Shown here: positions 31,609 through 40,048 of the stretch, one piece after another | How the letters are laid out: each line of letters begins with the position of its first letter | Numbering within the stretch: position 1 is the stretch's first letter | Assembly: GCA_016124745.1 (NCBI GenBank) | Contig: WGNC01000018.1 | Coordinates: 1-64,000, forward strand | Length of the DNA: 64,000 nucleotides | Reading direction: 5' to 3' | Source: Thiobacillus sp. | GTDB lineage: Bacteria > Pseudomonadota > Gammaproteobacteria > Burkholderiales > Thiobacillaceae | Position numbers and translations under genes: made by a program | The notes under the pieces: generated by a model | What the model saw: the letters and a program-made list of their open reading frames with translations, nothing else | What the model was told of the DNA's origin: nothing | Database searches by the model: none

Positions 31609-32064
31609 ATGAAGATCCTTGTTCAGGCCGAGGCCTTTGAACTGGGTGCCGAAGTCGATGCAATGCGACAGGGCCGCACCGACATCGGCGCCATAGCAAG
31701 CTTTGTCGGCCTGGCACGCGACATGAACGAAGGCAGTGGCGTTACGGCAATGACACTGGAGCACTACCCCGGCATGACGGAGAAAGCGCTTGCCACGCTG
31801 GTTGAAGCGGCCAACGCACGCTGGGCCCTGCTCGACGTGACCGTGATCCATCGGGTGGGCCGCCTGCTGCCGGGCGATCCCATCGTGCTGGTGGCAGTGG
31901 CCAGCAGCCATCGCGGGGAGGCGTTCGCCGCCTGCGAGTTCATCATGGACTACCTGAAGACGCAGGCGCCGTTCTGGAAGAAGGAAGAAACGCCGCAAGG
32001 CGAGCGCTGGGTCGATGCGCGTGCGAGTGACGACGCAGCGGTGGCGCGCTGGCACGAGCGCTGA
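31609..32064 (+). CDS. moaE: Molybdopterin synthase catalytic subunit MoaE
   Basis: Catalytic partner of MoaD in converting cyclic pyranopterin monophosphate to molybdopterin. The 151 residues contain FVGLARDMNEG, LEHYPGMTEKAL, VIHRVGRLLPGD, and the C-terminal lysines of FWKKEETPQGERWVDAR that form the active site. It ends the operon mobB-moeA-moaD-moaE. No clear terminator follows in the next 140 bases. Confidence 0.95.
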   Translation: MKILVQAEAFELGAEVDAMRQGRTDIGAIASFVGLARDMNEGSGVTAMTLEHYPGMTEKALATLVEAANARWALLDVTVIHRVGRLLPGDPIVLVAVASSHRGEAFAACEFIMDYLKTQAPFWKKEETPQGERWVDARASDDAAVARWHER

Positions 32065-32207
32065 ATCGGGATGCTGTCAGCGGCCTCGGAGCGGGCAGCT
32101 GCAGCGTCGCGTCGCTGAAACCCGATCACGCCTCGCCCCGAGTGCATGCTGTCTGATGCAGTCTGACCAGGCAGGCACACAACCGAAGCCGGGCTGAACT
32201 GTGGTGC

Positions 32208-32253
32208 TTGACATTGGTTCTAACACGAACTAAAGTGGTTCGTGTTAGAACCA
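32208..32253 (+). promoter_or_regulatory. marR promoter with perfect 16-bp inverted-repeat operator
   Basis: TTGACA at 32208-32213 and TAAAGT at 32231-32236 form a -35/-10 pair with a 17-base spacer. TGGTTCTAACACGAAC (32215-32230) and its exact reverse complement (32238-32253) flank a 7-base centre and so cover the spacer, the -10 box and the likely start site. Each arm is itself a small dyad (GTTC-6-GAAC). This is the expected arrangement for autorepression by the MarR protein directly downstream. Confidence 0.85.
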
Positions 32254-32265
32254 CTCAGGTATCCC

Positions 32266-32706
32266 ATGCGCCAACCGCCCGAATTCCTGCCGACGCTGCA
32301 AGCGCTGGTGCAGTGCTATCAGGCGTTCGAAACGTTCTCGGCCGCACACATTCGCGCGCTGGGGCTGACGCCGCCGCAGTTCGACATCATCGCCACGCTC
32401 GGCAACACCGCCGGGATGACGGCCACCGAACTCGGCGAGAAGACCCTCATTACCAAGGGCACGCTCACGGGCGTGGTCGACCGCCTGGCAGACCGCGGCT
32501 GGGTGGAACGGATCGCACACGAGAGCGATCGCCGCTCGCAGATCATCCGTCTGACCCCCGCAGGCGAGGCGCTGTTCGGCCAGGTGTTCCCGGCGCATCT
32601 GGCGTACATGCGAACCGGCTTCGGCGGCGTCGGCGCGGCGGATCACACGCGCTGGCAGACTGCCTTGCGCGAACTGGAGCAAATTTTCAGAAAGGATCCC
32701 GCATGA
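32266..32706 (+). CDS. MarR-family transcriptional regulator
   Basis: A winged-helix dimeric regulator of about 146 residues. The helix-turn-helix region reads MTATELGEKTLITKGTLTGVVDRLADRGWVERI and is followed by the wing DRRSQIIRLTPAGEAL with the family's DxR motif. A GTG at 32242 is in frame but lies inside the operator, so I use ATG at 32266. The gene overlaps the cytochrome b561 gene by four bases, so the regulator controls its own operon. Its ligand is unknown; no redox cysteine is seen in the core. Confidence 0.9.
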   Translation: MRQPPEFLPTLQALVQCYQAFETFSAAHIRALGLTPPQFDIIATLGNTAGMTATELGEKTLITKGTLTGVVDRLADRGWVERIAHESDRRSQIIRLTPAGEALFGQVFPAHLAYMRTGFGGVGAADHTRWQTALRELEQIFRKDPA

Positions 32707-33251
32707 CTGCCGTGGTGCGCTATTCGCGACCGGCCGTGGTGTTGCACTGGCTGCTGGCGCTGCTTATTTTCGTGGCGTTTCCGCTGGGGCTTTACATGCA
32801 CGAACTGCCGCTCTCGCCCGACAAGCTCAAGCTCTACAGCTATCACAAGTGGATCGGCATCACGATCCTGCTGCTGGCGTCGCTGCGCGCCGCTTGGCGC
32901 CTGACGCACACGCCACCGCCGCTGCCGGATAGCATACCGGGCTGGCAGCGACGCGCGAGCCAGGTCGTGCATGGCCTGCTGTATCTGCTGATATTCGCGA
33001 TCCCGTTGTCGGGCTGGCTGATGAGTTCGGCCAAGGGTTTCCAGACGGTGTGGTTCGGCGTGCTGCCCTTGCCCGATCTGATCGGCAAGGACAAGGGTGT
33101 GGGCGAAGCGCTTGCCGAAGCCCACGAGGCGCTGAACTTCACGATGCTGGGACTGGTCGTGCTGCATGTGGGCGCTGCGCTCAAGCATCATTTCATCGAA
33201 CGCCAGCCTTTCCTGCAACGCATGGGATTGGGCAGAAAGGAGCGCGCATGA
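32703..33251 (+). CDS. Cytochrome b561 family protein
   Basis: A four-helix membrane di-heme b cytochrome of 182 residues that may pass electrons from quinol to a periplasmic partner. Histidine ligand candidates are in the first helix (VVLHWLLALL), YSYHKWIGI, VVHGLLYLL, and VVLHVGAALKHHF. It overlaps both marR and the first yceI gene by ATGA. In E. coli yceJ (b561-type) and yceI are also adjacent, which supports a shared role. Confidence 0.92.
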   Translation: MTAVVRYSRPAVVLHWLLALLIFVAFPLGLYMHELPLSPDKLKLYSYHKWIGITILLLASLRAAWRLTHTPPPLPDSIPGWQRRASQVVHGLLYLLIFAIPLSGWLMSSAKGFQTVWFGVLPLPDLIGKDKGVGEALAEAHEALNFTMLGLVVLHVGAALKHHFIERQPFLQRMGLGRKERA

Positions 33252-33808
33252 ATCGCAGTCTGACCGTGCTGGCCATGTTCGCGGTACTGGCCGCGCCCGT
33301 GGCGAACGCGGTGGAATACCGCACGGTGCTGCCCGCGCAAAGTACAGTCGGCTTCGAGTTCCGCCAGATGGGCGTGCCGGTGAAAGGCAGCTTCAGGCGC
33401 TTCACGCCGCAACTGAGATTTGATCCTGCCAGGCCTGAAGCGGCAAGCGCGCAGATCGAAATCGACATCGCCAGCATCGATGCCGGCTCGCCCGAGGCGA
33501 ATGAGGAATCCGCCGGCCGACTGTGGTTCGACCGCAATGCGTACCCGCATGCGCAGTTCGTCTCCAGCCGGATTCGTCCGCTCGGAAACAGCCGTTACGA
33601 GATGCATGGCACGATCACGATCAAGGGGAGACGCCGCGAAGTGGTCGTGCCGGTGATCTTCGTTCCGGGCAAGAATGCCGCCTCCTTCCAGGGCGCATTC
33701 ACCCTCAAACGACTGGACTTCGGTGTCGGCGAGGGCATGTGGGCCGACGTCGCCACCGTTGCCAATGAGGTCCAGGTCCGATTCAGAATTGCCGCCAGCG
33801 GAAACTGA
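33248..33808 (+). CDS. YceI-family periplasmic protein (first copy)
   Basis: A lipocalin-like beta-barrel protein; family members bind isoprenoid or quinone-like lipids. The 186 residues start with a signal peptide (MNRSLTVLAMFAVLAAPVANA), followed by YRTVLPAQSTVGFEFRQMG and the VKGSFRRFTPQLRF segment typical of YceI. Its ATG overlaps the b561 stop. The second, more canonical copy follows 31 bases downstream. Coexpression with a b561 cytochrome suggests handling of a quinone or similar lipid in the periplasm; inference. Confidence 0.87.
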   Translation: MNRSLTVLAMFAVLAAPVANAVEYRTVLPAQSTVGFEFRQMGVPVKGSFRRFTPQLRFDPARPEAASAQIEIDIASIDAGSPEANEESAGRLWFDRNAYPHAQFVSSRIRPLGNSRYEMHGTITIKGRRREVVVPVIFVPGKNAASFQGAFTLKRLDFGVGEGMWADVATVANEVQVRFRIAASGN

Positions 33809-33839
33809 TTTACCGTTCATCCACTTCAAGGAGATTTTC

Positions 33840-34415
33840 ATGAAACGTCTTGCTCTCGCTGCCACGCTCGCCGCTCTTTCCGTTGCTGCCCAGGCCACGC
33901 CGGTCACCTACGTCATCGACAATAACCACACCTATCCGCATTTCAGTTACAACCACCTGGGTTTTTCCAACCAGACCCACAAATTCGACAAAACTACCGG
34001 CACTGTGGTGCTCGATCGCGCGGCCAAGGCAGGCTGGGTCGACGTGACCATCGACGCCACCTCGGTCAACACGGGCTCCGCGCTGTTCAATGAACATATC
34101 CAGGCCAAGGATTTTTTCGATACTGCCAAGTACCCGACGATCACGTTCAAGTCGGGCAGGATGATATTCAATGAGGATCAGCCGGTGAGTCTGACGGGCG
34201 ACCTCACCATCAAGGGGATCACCAGGCCGGTGACGCTGACCATCACCCATTTCAAGTGTCAGCCGCATCCGATGCTGAAGGTCGACGCCTGCGGTGCCAA
34301 CGCAAGCACCGAGGTCAAGCGCTCCGATTTCAACATGGGCAAGAACGTGCCTTACGTCGGCGATGAAGTGACATTGACGCTGGCCATCGAGGCGGTCAAC
34401 AAGCCGGCTCAATAA
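33840..34415 (+). CDS. YceI-family periplasmic protein (second copy)
   Basis: A 191-residue YceI protein with signal peptide MKRLALAATLAALSVAAQA and the hallmark DNNHTYPHFSYNHLGFS near residue 27. GDLTIKGITRPVTL and a small Cys pair (FKCQPHPMLKVDACGA) are also present. A strong AAGGAG site precedes the ATG. It resembles the canonical E. coli YceI more closely than the first copy. Last gene of the marR operon. Confidence 0.9.
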   Translation: MKRLALAATLAALSVAAQATPVTYVIDNNHTYPHFSYNHLGFSNQTHKFDKTTGTVVLDRAAKAGWVDVTIDATSVNTGSALFNEHIQAKDFFDTAKYPTITFKSGRMIFNEDQPVSLTGDLTIKGITRPVTLTITHFKCQPHPMLKVDACGANASTEVKRSDFNMGKNVPYVGDEVTLTLAIEAVNKPAQ

Positions 34416-34469
34416 GCCGCGCAGGGCGGCCTCCGGTAAAATGGCGCTTTGCTGTCTGGACGCTGCCCC

Positions 34470-36479
34470 GTGGATCCCCATCAACTCGAACTGCTTGCGC
34501 CTGCGCGCGACGCCGACATCGGCATCGAAGCCGTCAACCACGGCGCCGATGCGGTTTACATCGGCGGGCCGTCGTTCGGCGCACGTGCGGCAGCGTCCAA
34601 CGAGGTCTCCGATATCGCGCGGCTGGCGACGCATGCGCATCGCTTCAACGCGCGCGTGTTCGCCACGCTCAATACCATCCTGCGCGACGACGAGCTGGAA
34701 CCCGCGCGCCAGCAGATCTGGCAGCTATACGACGCCGGGGTGGACGCGCTCATCATCCAGGACATGGGGCTCCTGGAACTCGACCTGCCGCCGATCCAGC
34801 TGCACGCCAGCACCCAGACCGACATCCGCACCCCGCAAAAGGCCCGCTTCCTGCAGGACGTCGGTCTCTCGCAGATCGTCCTGGCACGCGAACTCGACCT
34901 GCAGCAAATAGCCGACATTCGCGCCGCTACCGATCCCGCGCGCTGCACCCTGGAATTCTTCGTCCATGGCGCGCTCTGCGTCGCCTACAGCGGCCAGTGC
35001 TACATCAGCCACGCCCACACCGGACGCAGCGCCAACCGCGGCGACTGTTCGCAGGCCTGCCGCCTGCCGTACCAGGTCACCGACATGGAAGGGCGCATCG
35101 TCGCGCACGGCAAGCACGTGCTGTCAATGAAGGACAACAACCAGAGTGGCAACCTCGAAGCGCTGATCGACGCGGGCATCCGCAGCTTCAAGATCGAAGG
35201 CCGCTACAAGGACATGGGCTACGTGAAGAACATCACCGCCCATTACCGCACGCTGCTCGACGAGATCGTCGAGCGCCGACCTGAATTCGCGCGCGCGTCG
35301 TCAGGGCGAACCACCTTCGCCTTCACGCCCGACCCCGACCAGAACTTCAACCGCGAGTTCACCGATTACTTCGTCGGCGGCCGCAAGGCCGATATCGGCG
35401 CGTTCGACACCCCGAAGAACCCCGGCCTGCCCATCGGTCACGTCGGCAGGGTCGGCGACAAATGGGTCGAGCTGCAGACCGACACCCCCGACATCGTGCT
35501 GAACAACGGTGACGGCCTCTGCTACTACACGCTGCAGAAGGAACTGGCCGGCCTCGCGATCAATCGCGCGGAAAAGCAGAGTGGGGGCGTGTGGCGCGTG
35601 TTTCCGAAAGACCCGGTGGCGAGTTTGAAGGACCTGCGTGCCGGCACCCTGGTCAACCGCAACCGCGACATGAACTGGACGCGCGTGCTCGACAAGGCAT
35701 CCAGCGAACGTCGCATCGGCGTGTGGCTGAATCTTGCCGAAACCGCCGACGGCTTTGCTTTGACGTTGACCGACGAGGACGGCAACACTGCGACGGTGAA
35801 TGCCACGCACGCAAAGGAAACAGCCAGGGATGCGGCAAAAGCCGAAGCCACGCTGCGCGAGCATCTCGGCAAGCTCGGCACCACGCCGTTTTCCGCCAGG
35901 GGCATTGCGCTGGAACTGTCGCAACCCTGGTTCGTGCCCGCATCTTTCCTCAACGCACTGCGCCGCGATGCCGTTGCGGCGCTGGAAGCCGCGCGTGCTG
36001 CAGCCTATCTGCGTCCCGGGCGCTCAATGCCGGCCGAGCCAGCGGCCATCTATCCCGAGGACACGCTCAGCTATCTCGCCAACGTCTACAACCACAAGGC
36101 ACGCGACTTCTACGCCAAGCACGGTGTACAGGTCATCGCTGCCGCGTACGAGAGCCACGAGGAGACCGGCGAGGTCTCGCTGATGATCACCAGGCACTGT
36201 GTGCGCTATTCGCTCTCCCTGTGCCCCAAGCAGGCCAGGGGCGTCACCGGCGTGCAGGGCACGGTGCGCGCGGCGCCGCTGGCGCTGATCAACGGCAGCG
36301 AAAAACTGACGTTGCGCTTCGATTGCAAACGGTGCGAGATGCACGTGGTGGGTAAACTGAAACCCGCCATCGCCAAAGCCGGTACGCCGCTGACTTTTTA
36401 CAGGACGCTGCCCGTCCCCCGAGCGCACGCTGGCGACGGCACGTTCCGCACCCGGCTGCCAGAGGACATCGGGAAGTGA
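34470..36479 (+). CDS. rlhA: Peptidase U32 family 23S rRNA C2501 hydroxylase RlhA
   Basis: The E. coli RlhA (YdcP) protein hydroxylates 23S rRNA C2501. The 669-residue product follows that protein almost motif by motif: LLAPARDADI, HGADAVYIGGPSFGARA, NTILRDDELEPA, QLHASTQTDIRT, and the cysteine cluster CYISHAHTGRSANRGDCSQACRLPY. It also has the long C-terminal region (DUF3656) absent from the shorter TrhP/YegQ. A TTG at 34449 extends the frame; GTG at 34470 gives the family-like VDPHQLELLAP start. A TAAAAT lies upstream. Confidence 0.9.
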   Translation: MDPHQLELLAPARDADIGIEAVNHGADAVYIGGPSFGARAAASNEVSDIARLATHAHRFNARVFATLNTILRDDELEPARQQIWQLYDAGVDALIIQDMGLLELDLPPIQLHASTQTDIRTPQKARFLQDVGLSQIVLARELDLQQIADIRAATDPARCTLEFFVHGALCVAYSGQCYISHAHTGRSANRGDCSQACRLPYQVTDMEGRIVAHGKHVLSMKDNNQSGNLEALIDAGIRSFKIEGRYKDMGYVKNITAHYRTLLDEIVERRPEFARASSGRTTFAFTPDPDQNFNREFTDYFVGGRKADIGAFDTPKNPGLPIGHVGRVGDKWVELQTDTPDIVLNNGDGLCYYTLQKELAGLAINRAEKQSGGVWRVFPKDPVASLKDLRAGTLVNRNRDMNWTRVLDKASSERRIGVWLNLAETADGFALTLTDEDGNTATVNATHAKETARDAAKAEATLREHLGKLGTTPFSARGIALELSQPWFVPASFLNALRRDAVAALEAARAAAYLRPGRSMPAEPAAIYPEDTLSYLANVYNHKARDFYAKHGVQVIAAAYESHEETGEVSLMITRHCVRYSLSLCPKQARGVTGVQGTVRAAPLALINGSEKLTLRFDCKRCEMHVVGKLKPAIAKAGTPLTFYRTLPVPRAHAGDGTFRTRLPEDIGK

Positions 36480-36498
36480 GCCCTGGGAAAGACTGCGC

Positions 36499-36939
36499 TC
36501 AGGGCCGGACGTATGCCCAGCCTGCTGCCTGCAGTTTGATGAGTTCTACGATTCCCGCTTCCACATAGCCTATATCGGGGAGCATGGTGTCGCGGGTGAT
36601 GTTCTGGGCCTTCATGGTGTTCTCGCACGCCACGATCTTCACCCCTTCCTCCATGGCTTCTTCCACCTTGTTGGGCACCAGCGAGTCGTCGCGCAGCATG
36701 GTGATGGCATCGCCATACACCACCATCTCGATGGCCACATTCTCGGGACCGAGCGCGCGCTGGATGTTGCGGAAATTGCCGAATACCTCAGCCCAGACGT
36801 GCGGATCGTTTTCGGTCACCGCGAACACGACGCGGTAGGTGGGGGAGGCCGGCAGTTTGGCCGCAATTGCGCCACCGGACTGGCAGGCAAGCAGGACGAC
36901 CCCCATGATGGCAAACAATGCGCGCAGATTTCTGAACAT
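36499..36939 (-). CDS. Periplasmic DsrE-family protein
   Basis: A 146-residue DsrE/F-fold protein with a signal peptide (MFRNLRALFAIMGVVLLACQSGGAIAA). The core has VVFAVTENDPHVWAEVFGNFRN and the conserved cysteine in VACENTMKAQNI. Exported single-domain DsrE proteins are frequent in sulfur-oxidising proteobacteria, where related proteins carry sulfane sulfur on the cysteine. It converges with rlhA, 19 bases away. The exact role is unknown. Confidence 0.85.
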   Translation of the reverse strand: MFRNLRALFAIMGVVLLACQSGGAIAAKLPASPTYRVVFAVTENDPHVWAEVFGNFRNIQRALGPENVAIEMVVYGDAITMLRDDSLVPNKVEEAMEEGVKIVACENTMKAQNITRDTMLPDIGYVEAGIVELIKLQAAGWAYVRP

Positions 36940-37092
36940 GATTTTTCCTTCCAGGCCTGGGTCGAGGAACGGATCGCAAAACCATGGATCAATTCACCGT
37001 GACAGATTGCTGCGGCGCGCGCCCATGGCCCTGATTCGAGTTCGCATCTTAGCTTCAATGACCCGCTCGGCGCGCGGTACGCTTCTACCAGT

Positions 37093-37449
37093 TCACGCAC
37101 CAGGCTTGCGTTTGCGCGCCGGGCTTGCCGACAGTTCGATGCTGAGTTTGAGCATGAATGCGGCGTGCTTCGATTCCGCCTTCTGAAATGCCTCGATCAG
37201 CCGCTCGGCGTCCTCGGTCAGACGGCTGCCGGCAGGTCCGCTTTCCACCAGTGCCGACCGCCACGAAGCGTTCATCGCGTCCACGGCATCCCACGCGGCT
37301 TTGTAGCTCATCTTCATCGCCTTGGCGGCCTTCGAGATGGAACCCGTTTCGCGGATGCGCTGCAGCAGCTCGATGCGGCCGCGTCCGAGGAAATTCCTGC
37401 CGTCCAGGGTGAGCCAGAAACGGCCGTCTGCCTTGAGTTGCGCATTCAT
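37093..37449 (-). CDS. Stand-alone ModE-type winged-helix regulator
   Basis: A 118-residue protein matching only the N-terminal DNA-binding domain of Mod[37 protein letters not shown] is the ModE/LysR-like helix-turn-helix, and [14 protein letters not shown] matches the following dimer helix. The two C-terminal molybdate-binding Mop/TOBE domains are absent and the gene has a normal stop. It may act as a ligand-independent regulator or sense through another protein. The moco dyad at 29638-29663 is a plausible target; that link is inference. Confidence 0.85.
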   Translation of the reverse strand: MNAQLKADGRFWLTLDGRNFLGRGRIELLQRIRETGSISKAAKAMKMSYKAAWDAVDAMNASWRSALVESGPAGSRLTEDAERLIEAFQKAESKHAAFMLKLSIELSASPARKRKPGA

Positions 37450-37529
37450 GCGCCGAGTGTAGCAAATGGCCCGTGTGGACGAGCGGTCGGCTAAAATGCA
37501 TAGATGACCTCGATCGCCGTGCGCCTGCC

Positions 37530-37904
37530 ATGACTGCCTTCCTCGCCATCGGCGTGGGTGCAGCCATCGGCGCGTGGCTGCGCTGGGGATTGGGCCTGTG
37601 GCTCAATCCCGTATTCCCCTCGATGCCGCTCGGCACCCTGGCGGCCAATCTGATCGGCGGGTATTGCATCGGCCTGGTCATCGCGTGGTTCGCCGAACAT
37701 CCCGGCCTGCCACCGGAAGCCCGGCTCTTCCTCATCACCGGATTGCTCGGCGGGCTGACCACCTTTTCCACCTTTTCCGCCGAAGTCGTCACGGCGTTGA
37801 TGCGCGGCCTGTGGCTGACGGGCGGCCTGATCGCCTGTTCCCACATGCTGGGTTCCTTTCTGGCAACCGGGCTGGGGTTTTATTCAATGAGGCTTATCAG
37901 ATGA
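37530..37904 (+). CDS. crcB: Fluoride channel CrcB (Fluc)
   Basis: A small dual-topology membrane protein that forms a fluoride-specific channel as a dimer and protects against fluoride. The 124 residues have four helices with [27 protein letters not shown] (conserved Asn), and [15 protein letters not shown], the phenylalanine box lining the pore. A TAAAAT lies about 35 bases upstream, but I see no fluoride riboswitch. It overlaps the DUF190 gene by ATGA. Confidence 0.95.
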   Translation: MTAFLAIGVGAAIGAWLRWGLGLWLNPVFPSMPLGTLAANLIGGYCIGLVIAWFAEHPGLPPEARLFLITGLLGGLTTFSTFSAEVVTALMRGLWLTGGLIACSHMLGSFLATGLGFYSMRLIR

Positions 37905-38212
37905 ACACGATCTGCCTGCAGATTTTTGTGTCCGAGTCGGGCCACCAGCACGGCAAGCTGACTTACGAGTGGCTGCTCGACACGGCGCAGGGACTCGGCA
38001 TTGCCGGCGGCTCGGCGTTTCGCGCACTTGCCGGCTATGGCCGTCACGGTCGTCACGACGAAGGATTCTTTGAACTGGCTGGCGATCTGCCGGTGGTCGT
38101 CGAGTTTTTCGTCGACGCCGCGATGGCCGACCGCTTGCTGCAAGCGATCACCCAGGCGGGCCAGAAACTGGTGTATGCGAAGCTTCCCGCTGAAATCGGC
38201 ATCACCGCCTAG
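37901..38212 (+). CDS. DUF190 PII-like protein
   Basis: A 103-residue protein of the DUF190 family, which has a ferredoxin/PII-like fold and is often encoded next to crcB. Visible family features are [21 protein letters not shown] and the central [15 protein letters not shown]. The first ATG overlaps the crcB stop, so both are made together. It may regulate or assist the fluoride channel, but the family function is not established. Confidence 0.88.
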   Translation: MNTICLQIFVSESGHQHGKLTYEWLLDTAQGLGIAGGSAFRALAGYGRHGRHDEGFFELAGDLPVVVEFFVDAAMADRLLQAITQAGQKLVYAKLPAEIGITA

Positions 38213-38220
38213 TTCCTGAC

Positions 38221-38970
38221 GTGCTCGACCAGTTGATCCTGTTCGTCGCCTCGCTGGCGGCCAACTTCTTTTCGGCCCTGTCCGGTGGCGGGGCGGGGCT
38301 GATCCAGTTTCCCATCCTGATCTTTCTGGGCCTGCCGTTCGGCATCGCACTTGCCACCCACAAGGTCGCCAGCGTGGCGCTCGGCCTGGGGGCGACGCTG
38401 CGGCACATGAGGGAGTCGCATCTCGAACGCCGCTTTTCGCTCATCATTCTGGCGGCTGGCCTGCCTGGCGTGGTGCTGGGGGCGGTCACGATCCTGCAGA
38501 TCCCAGAGCGCATTGCTACCCTGGCGCTGGGCTTCCTGACGCTGGCGCTGGGACTGTATTCGGTGTTCAAACCCCGGCTCGGCATGGAGCATGCACCCCG
38601 GAATCAGCATGGTTGGGGGCTGGTCGGTGGCATGGCCGGGCTGTTTTTCGTCGGCGTTTTGAACGGCTCGATCACGAGCGGCACCGGCCTGTTTCTCACC
38701 CTCTGGCAGATCCGCTATTTCGGCCTCGATTACACCCGCGCCGTCGCCTACACGCTGATCCTGTGCGGACTGGTCTGGAATGGCACCGGTGCGGTGGTGC
38801 TGGGATTGATCGGCACCGTGGCGTGGGACTGGATGCCGGCGCTGCTGGCAGGTTCGATCCTGGGCGGCTATCTGGGGAGCCACCTGGCAATCATGAAGGG
38901 CAACCTGTGGATCAAGCGGTCGTTCGAGATCGTGACGATCCTGATCGGCCTGAAACTGATCTTCGGCTGA
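38221..38970 (+). CDS. TSUP-family permease (TauE/SafE)
   Basis: A 249-residue membrane protein of the sulfite/organosulfonate exporter family, with about eight helices. The family repeat signature appears as FFSALSGGGAGLIQFPIL near residue 16 and again in the second half as GLFFVGVLNGSITSGTGLF. The start is GTG 8 bases after the DUF190 stop, so it may be cotranscribed with crcB. The transported anion is unknown; sulfite or sulfur anions are typical. Confidence 0.88.
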   Translation: MLDQLILFVASLAANFFSALSGGGAGLIQFPILIFLGLPFGIALATHKVASVALGLGATLRHMRESHLERRFSLIILAAGLPGVVLGAVTILQIPERIATLALGFLTLALGLYSVFKPRLGMEHAPRNQHGWGLVGGMAGLFFVGVLNGSITSGTGLFLTLWQIRYFGLDYTRAVAYTLILCGLVWNGTGAVVLGLIGTVAWDWMPALLAGSILGGYLGSHLAIMKGNLWIKRSFEIVTILIGLKLIFG

Positions 38971-38972
38971 CC

Positions 38973-39938
38973 CTAGTCCGTGAAACCTTCCTGCTCCAGC
39001 CGCAAATACTGGTTGTAGGCGTTGACCCGGTTGGATTCGTTGAATGCCGGCATGGAGCGGTACTTCGACCAGTCGGTGGCGGCGTAGGCTTCCTTGAAGG
39101 GAATGAAGTCGCGCGCGGCCTGGCCCATCGTGGTGCGCAGATACTGCAGGTAGTCGCGGGTGAAGACCAGGTCGGTGCGCGGGGTGCGGGAGGGCGCGCC
39201 GTGGCCGGGAATCAGCACTTTGGGCTTGAGTGCGATGAGTGTGTCCAGCGCCCCGATCCAGGCGCGGCTGTCGGCATCGCCGACATAGGGGACCCGGCCG
39301 CGAAACACGAGGTCGCCGGCATAGAGGACACTGTCTTCCTTCACCATCATCGCCATGTCCTCGGTGGAGTGCGCCGGGCCGACGTAGCGCAGCGCGAAAT
39401 GAAGGCCACCCATTTCGAAGTCGGTGTCGCCTTCCAGGAAGCGGTCCGCTTCCAGCAGTTGCGTGTTGTCGTCGACCCACGGGAAAAGCGCTTCCTTGCG
39501 CTGGGCCAAGCGCAGGGCCGCATCCTCGCTGCGGGTTGCACCTTCGGCGGCACGATGGGCCCAGATTTCGGCGCCCTCGGCCTTGAAGACTTGCAGGCCG
39601 TAGAAATGGTCGGCATGGTAATGGCTGACGATGACCCGTTTGATGGGTTGCTTGGTGATCTTGCGGATCAGGCCGAGCATCTTCTTGGCCAGCGGCGGCG
39701 AGGCGAGGGTGTCGAAGACGATCACGCCGTCGCGCGTGATGACAAAACCGGCATTGGACATGAAGCCCTGGTTCTCGGTGGACGCCGCACCGGGCAGGCC
39801 CTGCACGAAGTAACTGTGGGTGCCCACCCGTACCGCTTTCATCGGCACGGTGACTGCGGTGGCGTCGGCGGAATCGGCCGCCTGGACCGCAGGCATCAGG
39901 CCGAACAGGGTGAGGATGAGTAACAGGCGACTGATCAT
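38973..39938 (-). CDS. Exported MBL-fold metallohydrolase (SoxH-like)
   Basis: A 321-residue protein with a signal peptide (MISRLLLILTLFGLMPAVQAA) and a metallo-beta-lactamase domain. It has the zinc motif HYHADH near residue 106, the third-ligand histidine in GPAHSTED, an aspartate in LYAGDLVFRG, and the distal PGHG histidine. It resembles SoxH and quinoprotein-associated hydrolases found near sulfur-oxidation genes. It converges with the TauE gene, two bases apart. Its substrate is not known. Confidence 0.88.
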   Translation of the reverse strand: MISRLLLILTLFGLMPAVQAADSADATAVTVPMKAVRVGTHSYFVQGLPGAASTENQGFMSNAGFVITRDGVIVFDTLASPPLAKKMLGLIRKITKQPIKRVIVSHYHADHFYGLQVFKAEGAEIWAHRAAEGATRSEDAALRLAQRKEALFPWVDDNTQLLEADRFLEGDTDFEMGGLHFALRYVGPAHSTEDMAMMVKEDSVLYAGDLVFRGRVPYVGDADSRAWIGALDTLIALKPKVLIPGHGAPSRTPRTDLVFTRDYLQYLRTTMGQAARDFIPFKEAYAATDWSKYRSMPAFNESNRVNAYNQYLRLEQEGFTD

Positions 39939-40048
39939 GACTGGCTCCTGATGGGTCGAATCATTATAGACGCCACCTATGGCCCGCCGTACCCTCCGAC
40001 CCGCCCCGCATGTGGTATCTTCGAACTGCAGCAGAGAAAGGGTTCGTC

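Noticed and set aside
36472-36506. Hairpin GCCCTG...CAGGGC between rlhA and the DsrE-like gene
   Set aside because: The loop is long and no T-run follows on either strand, so it is not a convincing terminator.
37450-37529. Possible fluoride riboswitch before crcB
   Set aside because: The 80-base leader has none of the conserved fluoride-riboswitch pseudoknot segments that I could recognise; only a TAAAAT promoter-like box is seen.
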